Shown piece after piece: positions 54,101-64,000 of a DNA stretch of 64,000 bases; position 1 is the stretch's first letter, and every line of letters starts with the position of its first letter. The stretch comes from Apus apus. Its lineage: Eukaryota > Chordata > Aves > Apodiformes > Apodidae. The stretch covers positions 178,130,274 to 178,194,273 of the forward strand of contig NC_067282.1 of assembly GCF_020740795.1 (NCBI RefSeq), read 5' to 3'. The notes beneath the pieces were generated by a model. That model did not search any database, was not told where the DNA came from, and saw only the letters and a list, made by a program, of their open reading frames with translations. The translations under genes and the position numbers were made by a program.

Positions 54101-57100
54101 CAAAGGAGGCATCGCTTGCTCACTTTGGAACAAGTGGGAAGGGAGAGGATGCTCCACTGGTGTGCAAGGGGTAGAGACTTTCCTGGCAGGAAACTCTCAA
54201 GGAAGAGGTGACAATGGCACCACTTACATTTACCTTTATTTAAACTTCTCCTTTCTGGAAGTTTCCCCCTGACCGGGTTTGGCATTTCAGTTTTGGCACC
54301 CAAATTATAGAGCATCCTGGCAGAGAACATTGCATGAACAAATTTGGTGGGCTTTAGCATAGTTTGCACTGGAATGTGCACTTGAGTGGGGATCTGGGCT
54401 TCTCACAAAACAGATGGTCTGGAGCTGATGTTCATTGGCAGATCTTGCTCCATTTTTTAAGCTTTTCAATTTCCCTTTCACATTACAAATGACTGACTTA
54501 TAAAAAAAAACAAATCAACACACAGACATACAATTCCTGTACATTGAGAAAACTTCTTCAGTAATGAGTGCTGGCAAAAATGAGCTTACATTGGGGAGGT
54601 TTAGAACAGGCAGTAGAGAGAAATCTGAACAGCTTTTCAGGAGACAATGCAGACTTTTTCCACTAGGTGGTGGAAATCTGCCACCATCCAGAGGTTTAAA
54701 AAAAAACAAACAAACGGGAGAAAACCCACATAATTATGAAGGGCAGGCTGAATTAAGATAGAAAATAGCTGTAATAACAGCTTACGATGTATCGATTAAA
54801 ATGAGTTCTCTGCCTGTCGAAGAGAAAATCATAGAAAATTATTTTTAATGCTATCCCTGACACAGAGGCAAAAATGTCAGTTAGGGAGGTTTTCTGATGT
54901 TTTAGAAAAGGAAATGAAAGGATAATTTAATCTAAATTAATTCTCTCACCCTCTACCGAAGGACTGTCGTGTGTAATTTCAGACCATAGCAACTCAGGAA
55001 ACAAATCTCTCGTGCATTTATTTATCTTTGACTGCCAAAATACATTTTTTAAATTAGTAATTGCAATTAACATGCTTCATAGATATCCCACAGCCCAAGA
55101 CTCACTGCCATGTAAGCATTGTTTCTAAAGGTGTCCTCATGGTGGCAGCAAAATGATCAATTATTTAACAACAACAGATTTGAAAATGACACAATTTTCT
55201 ATTGTTCTTGGCGTAATTCATGGCTGGAACAGCAGAGACAGAGCACATGCTCTGGTGCCAACATCACAGAAGGAACAAAAATTTGCAAAGTCACTTGCTG
55301 CTTCTAATACAGCACCAAACAACCACTGTGGACTGTATTATACCTTTCTTCCTTCAGAGCTACTCCCAAGATATAACTGATATATGATTCATATTTTAAG
55401 ATGAAAGCAACTATCATGGATAGTTTTCAAAGATACTGAGGACCTAGTCTTTTCACTGAAATTCATGGTTGTTATCTCAGTAGCAATTCACACAACCCAT
55501 AGAATGAAGTCATCAACAAGCCGTCATTTTGAAAAGAGAAAGAAAAGAAGAGATGGTGATATACCTGGTTTGAAGAAGCTGTCATTTTGATGAAGTAAGC
55601 TTGCCCCTCATTTATTGAACAGGATACAATAAATCATGTTCTTGTTATTGTCATTCTGAGCATGCTGGGTTCACTTCCTGATCCATTTTATTGACCCTAT
55701 CTTGCAAACATCCAGTTTTATAAATTATATCCAATGTTTACATCTCGTGTCCTGGAAAAGTATCGAACCCAAACACAGCCCTAATATGCTTCTGCCCAGC
55801 CCAATCCATGTGAATCTTGAGTTCTTCTCATTGTACAGAAATCTTTCTTCATTTATGCATAGATGGACCTCAGTGCTGCTGTCGAATGGCTTGATTTCTT
55901 CTTGGTATCTATTGGAAAAGCGGCTCATGGTGGGGTTAAAAGGCTGAACTCTTTAGAGGAGTGGGATGAACTTTCAGTTAATGAGTTGCAGCTAATCCGT
56001 GCTCTTCTGGTCCTGTCAATGAGGGTCACAGAAACTCTACTTTCATCTTTTGTGTCATTGCCAGGGAGTAAGTTCTTTCCATTTGATGTCTTTCCTTAGC
56101 CTGTCTGATGTCTGAGCAGACTACATATCACATGGGTACCCCACTGAACTGCACAATAGCCGTGGTACTTGCTCTTTCTGCCAAAGAGATCTTGCATTCC
56201 AAAGTACAATCAGCACAGTTTCCCCTGCCAGCTTCAGAAATACCTGTCTGAACTGTGCCTCTTCTTATCTACCTCTCTCCTTTCCTCCCCAGCTCAGACA
56301 CCAGTTTCTGACTGTGGTCATACAGCAATGTTGCAAGCTAGGGGACTGTGCAGAACTAGGCTAGCTTCATCCCTAGTAACCTTGATGCCAGCCCTGCTGG
56401 CCAGATGGGTATTTTCGTTTGAGCAGTATTATTTGCTGGGTTCTTGGACTTAGTTATGGCAGTATCATCTTCTTTCTGCTGCTTCTCCTACTTTGTGCGG
56501 TCAGGGACTGGATTGGGATAAATCTTAAGTAAATATATTTACTAAATTACAGTATCTACTACGTTTGTCATTTCCAGAACATCAAAACATTTCTCTTCCT
56601 GCTCTCACAGTCTTCTGTGCATGTATCACATTTAGTTAAAATTTACCTTCAGCATTGCTGTTGATAGGATGAATCGTGACTGAAAGCAGTCTAATGACAA
56701 GCTTGCCTCTGCATTCCTGTGCTCAGCAGGACAGAGTGGGAATGCTCTGTGTGGCCTAAAATGCTAACGTGTCATTTTACCTCTGCTGTACATTTGCTGC
56801 TAGAGACATGTTCACAGGCCACAACCAACAGCCAACAACTTGTTGTGTCCTTCTTCATCCCATAAACATGCTCTTGCTGTGCAGCAGAGAGATCTGTGAA
56901 GTTTCTAGCTGGCAAAATAATTAAAAATATGCATAACAAATGCTAGAAATAGCAGGGTTTCTTTATATATATTTATGTACACTTATGTATAAAACCAGTT
57001 TTTTCTTTATGAAGGCCATTTTCTTGCCTTTATGATTCTCTTTAACAGCCCTTCTCACCACTTTTCCTTTCCTGGATAAAATTATTGTAGCAGGAAACAT

Positions 57101-58330
57101 GGTTATACTTATCTCCAGCCTGATAGCCAAAAAATGATTGAGCATACAGTGGTTATTCTGAAATTAGTGTATAATGCTGTTCCATGAATGAGCCACTCTT
57201 GTACTTGGGTGACTACTGAAGCCAGTGCACTTTTTCTGGGTTTTTTTGAGACGAATATCTAGTTGCTGCTTAGCTGAAATCATGCTGGCTACATACATAT
57301 TACAATGGGAAGTCCAGATCAGAACTGAAATACAGTGCTATAGGGATGATTGACAGAATATCTGAAGTTAGCCAGCAATGCTCAGAGAGATATAGCCATA
57401 ACTAGATTAGTTTTCTCTATTAATTAAAAGTTCTATTCTTTTTCCTGGGTGTTTTTTCAGACCACTTGTAACTTCAGCAAGTGATATTGTGGTGGAAATG
57501 CTAATAAAGGAGGGGTAATTCCCTTTATATTCGATTTCTTGAGTATCATTCAAAAAGTTAAGCTGTTTGAAGAGCTGAAGACAGCCTCTTTTTTTGTCCT
57601 GCCTAAGCATAAGGAGTTGAAGCTCTGCATTCCACAGATACTCTTTAATAATTTCCAGAAATCCATTATTCTTTAAATGTTACACCTAATTTTAGGTCTC
57701 TCATTTTGCAGTGTTATCCTTTACCCTCAAAAATGTAGTATCACTTTCATAAAGATTATTTTAGAGGCTTCTATTACACAGAATCACATTAGCAATACAA
57801 ACCATTTCTTATCTGTGCACAGACTTCCAGCCAGGACAATATTATTAAAATGCAGAAGTTATAGTACTTCTTTTCAACTTTATTTGCCTTTTAACAGTCC
57901 TGGTAAAGTACTGCTTCAATTGCAAATGCTTCCCAGCATGAAATGGAATATATCAACACTGAACTGTCTTGTCTCAGCTGGCTTGCAGCAACATCTATCT
58001 CAGATTGTAGTGCTCACCCAAGGCAGTAAGCAGCACAGGGGCAGGCCTGTGCTGAGTGTTATACTGCAGCAGTTACATTTCTCTCAGGACTACATTATGT
58101 AGCTCTAAGTAAGGGTTCACACAGCTTTCTGAATCAGGCATTTGTCTGCAGAAAAGACAAGCTTCATAGTTGATAATGCTAGCTGCAACATTGTGGTTAT
58201 CATCTCAGGGTTCAGGACAAATTCAGTTGCAAGTAATGGCATTATGCCTAGCAGCCTACAGGTTATTTTATAAATCAGTAAACATACGTGAAAACATTTA
58301 CACCCTTTGTTACATAACTTCTCTGTCAAA
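51130..58330. other. Gene-free stretch after the CpG island
   Basis: No recognised exon. Open frames up to about 90 codons occur but show no domain or splice-linked continuation. Around 54.78-55.08 kb AT-rich DNA contains several CpGs and an RFX-like ACCATAGCAAC, and might be a conserved non-coding element. Confidence 0.5.
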
Positions 58331-58337
58331 TATAATG

Positions 58338-58861
58338 TATGCTTACTCAGCACTTGTTAGACCATACCTAGATACTGCCCTCAACACAAGAACCCTGATA
58401 CAGTAGAGGTAGTTCAGCAGAAGGTCACCAGGACACTCAGTGGCTGGAGCACCTGCCCTGTGAGGAGAAGCTGAGAGAAACAGGCTTCTTCAGTTTGCAG
58501 GAGAGATGGCTTTGGAGGCACCTAACAGCATCCTGCCAGTACCTACAGGGAAGGTATCAAGAAGATGGAGCCAGACTCTTCAAAGCAGTGCATGGCAGAA
58601 AGATGAGAGACAGGGAATATAAACTGAAACAAGGGAGGTTCTGACTGGATATAAGGTACATTTTTTTTCCCATGAGGACAGTCAGGCACTGGAACAGGCT
58701 GCTTAGGAAAGGTGTGATATCTCAGCCTTGAAGCTTGTCAAGAACCAACAGGTTAAATCCTTGAGTAAGCTGGTCTGAGCTTCCTGGTGACCCTTCTTTG
58801 AGCAGAAGGTTGGACTGTAAACCTCCTAAAGCCTCTTCCAATCTGAGTTATCCTGTGATCG
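58338..58861 (+). mobile_element. Old CR1 LINE 3' fragment, sense orientation
   Basis: The order of CR1 3' blocks is kept: CTCAGCACTTGTTAGACC, TGGAGCACCTGCCCTGTGAG, GAGAAGCTGAGAGAAACAGG, ATGGAGCCAGACTCTTCA, AACTGAAACAAGGGAGGTTC, CAGGCACTGGAACAGGCTGC, GGTTGGACTGTAAACCTCC and the end TTATCCTGTGATC. It covers the last part of ORF2 and the 3' UTR. Divergence and small indels are higher than in the intronic copy, so it is older. No coding potential is left. Confidence 0.9.
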
Positions 58862-60070
58862 TTTTTGTTCACGTTTACTGAAATTATTAATTCCTATATG
58901 TATCATAAGGCAAGTGAAGTGGTCTTGAGTTTGGTCCACCACTGAGAGGCAACGCCATTGCCCAATAAGCCTGGTGGACTGAGGTCAGTTTGCCAGGATG
59001 GAAGATTCTCAGAAGACTGTGGATCACAGTCTCCTCACTGAATGCATCATGGCATTAGGTGTTTTTTTTGAAAGTCTTAGGGATTCCTCTGGCACACAGT
59101 GCTGTACCGTTGGAACTGCTTCTCTGGTGAGAAACACAGCAACAGCAAACTGAATAAATGGTGGTTTTTTTTCATTCATGCTTATCTGATGTGATTAGGT
59201 AGCTTAAAATGTTGCTTAAGCAACTGATTCTCAGATCATACATACCTTCCCTTTTCCTGTGCCTATTTTAGGTGTAAGGTCTTTGCAGGAGGGGCTATTT
59301 GTAATATTTTGTTTGTATTTTGTCTAGAACAAAGCAAATTCAAATCCAGTTGGTCATAGGGGTCATAATAAACCCAACAAACGATACTCAAGTCAGGAGG
59401 ATGTACAACACACCTGTGTCATAGTGGTAACTGGATGCTGTTCCAATTCCCTCAGTGCAAGAAGGAAAAAGAGATCAAGGTAAGCAAGATGCCTGGATGA
59501 CAGAGCACTTCCTATATTAGAGTGCTACAAAGCAAATCATCCAGGCTGGCTGCTACAGAGCTGTGGTTTTTGTAATATATACCACTATGGCAAAAGAGGA
59601 ATTTCACCTCTGAGCTATGAAAGGGGGAGATGATCAAAGGATAGGTGGAAAGTGAGAAGGCAGCTTGGTGGAGGAATACTTGTACTCTTCTCATTCCTGA
59701 ATTCTAAATGGCTATCCATGTTTGAAACAGACAATGGTAACACCAGTTCAAAAAAGAGTATGAATGTGGAATGGAAGATGAAAGTATGAAATGGGTCAAT
59801 AATAATGATAAAATTGTATAATTTGTGTGTGCACATATGTTTTCTTAGAGGCTGATAATGAAGCGTCAGCATATGCATGAGTGGAATTACTAGGTATGTG
59901 TATGTGTCTATGTAGAGCATTGTGATGCTTTGGTAGTTGCAGAAATAACATTTAAAAATGGAAAAAATATCTATTGTACTCTTATCTCTGGATAAGGGAG
60001 CCAATGATGGTGCAGTGGCAGCTTTCATTCTAGCATTTTCTAATTTCTGAGTATCTGAAATTGCAAACTG

Positions 60071-60149
60071 AATCACAGAATCACAGAATCTTAGAGCTTG
60101 GAAGGGACCTCGAAAGATCATCTAGTCCAACCCCCTGCCAGAGCAGGAA
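60071..60149 (-). mobile_element. CR1 3' tail fragment, antisense
   Basis: AATCACAGAATCACAGAATC is the complement of the 3' terminal octamer repeats, followed by GAGCTTGGAAGGGACCTCG and AAGATCATCTAGTCCAACCC. The element stops after GCCAGAGCAGG, leaving about 80 bases. It is well preserved and so probably younger than the 58 kb copy. Confidence 0.9.
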
Positions 60150-60159
60150 ATACAACACA

Positions 60160-63100
60160 TAAAATAATAATCACAATAGAAAAAAATTATCACCTCTCCA
60201 AAATGTCTTTGATCTTACAGATACAGTGACAAAACCAGACAAAAGAATCCAGAAGTGTAGGTTACATAACATTAAAACTTACCATGTATTTTTTTAGGAA
60301 AAGTGATCACATTTAATCTTTATTAAAAAATGCTTCTATCCAATAGGGGCAATTTTGCAATAGTAAAGTAAGCATGGTAAGTATGAAACAAATTTGAACT
60401 GAACATATTATAGGAACAATTTTCTTACATTTCAAGGTTGAGAATCCCATAAATCTGGTATCAGGCTTCCTAAATTAATGACTACAAGAAGGTATTTCTG
60501 CTGTTCTTGTACTGAAAATAACTCCTCTTCCAATTTCTATCAATTTTCTCACTCTGTCACAAAACCAATTTTTATTCCCTCCACCCCCCCCAATGTCATA
60601 GCTCTCCTGGTTGTAATCTCACCATGCAAATGAAGAGAAACATCTGTACCCACAGACAGTGAGGATGACTTTAACCTGTGTACAGGTAGGCCGTTGGATT
60701 TTCTGGCTTGATCTATCAATTCTCAACCAAAACCAACAATAATTTTGGATTTTTTGTATAGATAGCTATTATGTGTAAGATGACAGCCACCAACCATCAT
60801 GCAAAGCCAGAACAGACATAACTCCTGATACGAGTTGCTTAAATATTGAGTGCAAGATTGCATCAATACTGCTGTAGATTTCTCTGGTAGTGCGAATGAT
60901 TATTTTTGCTTCCCTTGCATCTGCCTCTGCGTTAGTAAAAACCTGTACTCATCTGAGCACATTGCTTCCTTCAGGGAACTCTTGGCCCTAATGGTTGCAG
61001 TGGGAGTTTTGAGACTGACACAGAGATTTCCAGCCCGTTCTGTATAGAACAAGGTGCAGATCTATCCGTGCACAATCTGGGAAACTTGCCCACTGACTGA
61101 AGCTGGATCTATTCCTTCTGTGCCTCCTAGGGATGTTTGTTCTGTCTGAAATACTGTATTCCCTAAATGGCACAGGAAAATGTCAGCTGAGGCAGTGTAT
61201 ATAAACAGCCTTGATTAGGAGCATGGATTTAGAGCTGGATCTTCCGTGTCCTCTTAGGAGTGCTCTAGGTTGCTTGTTTTATATGTTCTTTTCAGTCTTA
61301 CATGTTGAATTTGTATTTGAGTCATTAAATATTCACTCTTGGTATGCAGTATCCAGCTTCAACAAAAAAGATGGAGAATGTTCTTTTGTGCAGATTACGT
61401 GTAGCCCTGAGAAGACAGCACTTGCTTGTATGTGGGCTTCAGACCCCATGAAGCCAAGTGCTGCTGCCTTAGGGACACGCATTGGGGTGAGTGGTCTGCC
61501 CAGTGTCGTGGCCAGGGAGTAAGGTTCCTAGGGTTACCCCGTAAACCTCTGGCCTCAGAGCTGCTATGGGGAGGTATGAATAGTATTGTGGATCACTGTC
61601 CTCAGCTGACATTTACATGCTCTTAAGATGCCCTATGGCATGAGGGCTATAAAAAAAAGAATGGTGTTAGAGGAAAAGGGAGAAAGAAAATGGGTCCAAC
61701 AGAAAAGGTGAAATGAGGAGTACGACTGGGTCAAGCATGTGAAACAGAAGAACAGAGAATTGCAGTGAAGTCCAAATTGTTTTATGCACTGTCAGCACTC
61801 ATCTGGGATATTAGTATCATTCACTCTTGAGAAGAAAACTGGGATAAGCAGGAGGATTCATTGTGTGAACAGACTTTAAACAAACTTTGCAGTAGTTTCT
61901 CAGTGAACCCACTCATCTACTAAAAATATTTTGCAAAGCCTTGAAGTTTTGGAAGACTTCCAAGTCACTTTTGATGTGATTTTTGGTAAAGTTTTAATGA
62001 TAAATAATATTTTGATACTATAAATAAAATTGTTATTGAGATCTGAGGTTTGAATCTTTGCCCTTTTTCTGTTGTTTTGAAATCCAGAGAATGTTAAAAA
62101 TGTATTATAAGGTTCAGTGCTGTGGAGAATATTTTTGCATCCTAAAATCTCACTTGGTGTACTTTCAGTGTTTCATTTTATTGTTATTTTGCCAAAAACT
62201 ATTTATGATGATTTTTAAATGTTTGGAATATCCATCTTTATATATGAATGTGAATGAGTTGTATACTGACAGTCCTGGGAATTACATGAAGTAATTAATC
62301 AATTTAAAACCAAACCAAACCAAAACAAAAAGGCAAGCTGAGACTGATTCTGCTTTTTCAAATCTACTTTTAAAATATTGCTGGTTTTGTATGATGGGAT
62401 TTTTATTCAAAACTGAATTATAATTTTTGTTTACAAGTGATAAAGTGTATTTATATTAGAATAGGATGTTGCATCAGTCACAATGTGTGAACTGTTATAA
62501 AAGAGAGAAAATTAATATATTAAGGATAAGTTAGCTGCAGGTTATTGCTTTACAGTGTTCTTCCATCTATGCCTTTTTATGTAGAAATAATAAGGAGCTC
62601 AATCACTGTAAGCTTAGGAATGCCTTTTGAATTTTAAAAAAACCAAAGAAATTAGCTGATTCAGTTTTATGTTTTTATTATTTCATGCCAACTATTTTTA
62701 AACTGGCAGTTTGAAGGGTCTGTGAATGTCATACATATCCAACATCCTGAGCCATCTCAGTCTGGATGCAAATGGCACAGTTTAACAGAAATTCCATTTT
62801 TCCTGCTTCCTAACAAATGTTATAAGAAAAAGATGTCCTTTAATACGAGAGCTGCTTTCTTTTTGATATATCCTCTGACTTCAGTGGCCATTAGATGGTA
62901 AGTGTCCAAGGCCAAAGTTGTTCTTTCTCAAAGACTTCTATTGAGTACAATTTGTGCAGAGCAGCTGTGGAGATGCCTGTTGAGTTCCAGAGGATATTGC
63001 TGGATGAAAGGTTTTACATCCTTGGAAACTCCCACTTTGGGAAGACAAAGCAGACATAAACTACCAGTTAAGCAGGGTTCCCTAATGATGTGTGTCATCC

Positions 63101-64000
63101 CAGTGACACAAAGCAACTGGAATGATCTGCTGTGTCTTTTCAAGCGTAAAATAATGGGCTCTATTCACTTTAACCCAGGAGCACCAAGTGTAATTACACT
63201 TTTATAGGCTGAACTACTGGAGTTGCAATGAAACAGAATGAGAGTAACAGAAGACAACTGGGCACTGTGCTTTTGATGCCTTCGGAAGAACTAGATTTGA
63301 ACAGAGAGGCTACAGCCAAAAGTGATCACTGTTGTATTAATATGCAACGTTGTGTGTGTTTTCAGTCTAAAAAGTTTGGGAAGGGTTATATTGTGATTAA
63401 TATAAAATGAGGCATATTCTTCACTGCCCTGTGTAAACTGTAGTAATTTGGTCAGTACTAAATGGATGTTGATTGTTACCGTTTTGTTGTTACTATTTTA
63501 TGCTCACAGCACTCAGGTCACCTTGGGAAATTCAGAGGTGTAAAGGGTAATGTAAGTAAACTACATATCAGCAAGGGAGAAGGGAAGGCCCTATAATAAA
63601 GGAAATATCTTCATATTATAATATGTGTCTGAAGTTCAGTTTTGCCATTCTTTTCCAGGAAAACATTGATTCAATCCTATTTTTGTAAGCAAGGAGGACA
63701 GAATACAACCCATCAACTTGTTTTCTAAATTTTATTGGACACCTCATCAGTAAACTTAGGAGCTGATCCCCAGTCATTTCCCAGTGCCCTTTATATTCCA
63801 GTATTTGAAAGACAAGGATATTTAGGAAAAAAAAGAAAAAAGAAAAAAGAAAACAGAAAAAAACCCCCATGGTATTTTTCTGTTAGAGGTCTGCAGTGTT
63901 TAATAACAGGAAATCCGTTAAAATTCATGGCCATCTTAACAGATGCATAGGTAACAGCTGCTGTCCCCCACACTTCTCAGACCTGTGTGAGAAAAATATA
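60160..64000. other. Gene-free right end of the window
   Basis: AT-rich sequence without a recognised exon on either strand. There is an (AAACC)n-like tract near 62,306-62,330 and an A-rich tract near 63,822-63,868. By synteny TMEM168 should follow further right on the opposite strand; no part of it was recognised. Confidence 0.55.
63822..63868. repeat. A-rich tract
   Basis: A run of A with single G or C interruptions ending in CCCCC. Simple sequence; no element body recognised beside it. Confidence 0.6.

Noticed and set aside
55863-56099. 78-codon + strand frame with a plausible helical composition and a GGGAGTAAG donor-like end
   Set aside because: I looked for a matching exon before or after it and found none; the family is not recognisable.
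57677-58102. 141-codon + strand frame
   Set aside because: No recognised motif, no splice context, ordinary AT-rich sequence.
59615-60121. 168-codon minus-strand frame
   Set aside because: Its upstream end is in a CR1 tail and the rest is AT-rich with no recognisable domain.
51130-64000. Search for TMEM168 terminal exons on the minus strand (expected downstream neighbour)
   Set aside because: No multi-pass membrane exon with splice sites recognised; the gene is presumably further right.

Overview
The window is nuclear DNA from a bird. Two multi-exon vertebrate genes lie on the + strand with canonical GT-AG introns. The dominant interspersed repeat is CR1, the main avian LINE family; its 3' tails, built on an ATTCTRTG-type motif, occur in both orientations. 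No bacterial, phage, plasmid or CRISPR architecture was seen. The species cannot be fixed from the sequence.

Layout. (1) 1-19,890 holds no gene I can support. It is AT-rich sequence with scattered low-complexity tracts, one strong hairpin, a CpG-clustered patch near 7.6 kb, and a GC-elevated repetitive-looking block at 17.4-19.06 kb. (2) 19,890-21,330 is the CpG-island promoter of IFRD1, with TATA, inverted CCAAT, GC-box and CRE-like elements. The first exon also carries a 52-codon upstream ORF. (3) 20,636-31,926 is the complete IFRD1 (TIS7/PC4) coding sequence in 12 exons, 434 aa, followed by a 3' UTR with tandem poly(A) signals and two Pumilio-type motifs. (4) 33.09-33.39 kb is an old CR1 piece. 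A candidate TATA promoter at about 35.86 kb lies upstream of LSMEM1. (5) 36,947-44,169 is LSMEM1 in three coding exons, 149 aa, one transmembrane segment. Its last intron carries a 2.2 kb antisense CR1 that has lost the reverse transcriptase catalytic core by internal deletion. (6) 44.7-64 kb has no recognisable protein gene. It holds an unassigned CpG island (50.56-51.11 kb) with a 15-bp G-rich minisatellite, a TATA/AP-1 promoter-like segment just upstream (50.02-50.15 kb), and three more CR1 remnants.

The order IFRD1 then LSMEM1, same strand, matches the conserved vertebrate arrangement (human 7q31.1: ZNF277, IFRD1, LSMEM1, TMEM168). IFRD1 is a stress- and growth-inducible co-regulator, and LSMEM1 is a small membrane protein reported mainly from muscle. 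Nothing in the sequence suggests direct cooperation beyond linkage. I found no previously undescribed molecular system. The items most worth testing are the IFRD1 uORF, the unassigned CpG island and adjacent promoter-like segment, and the CR1 deletion.
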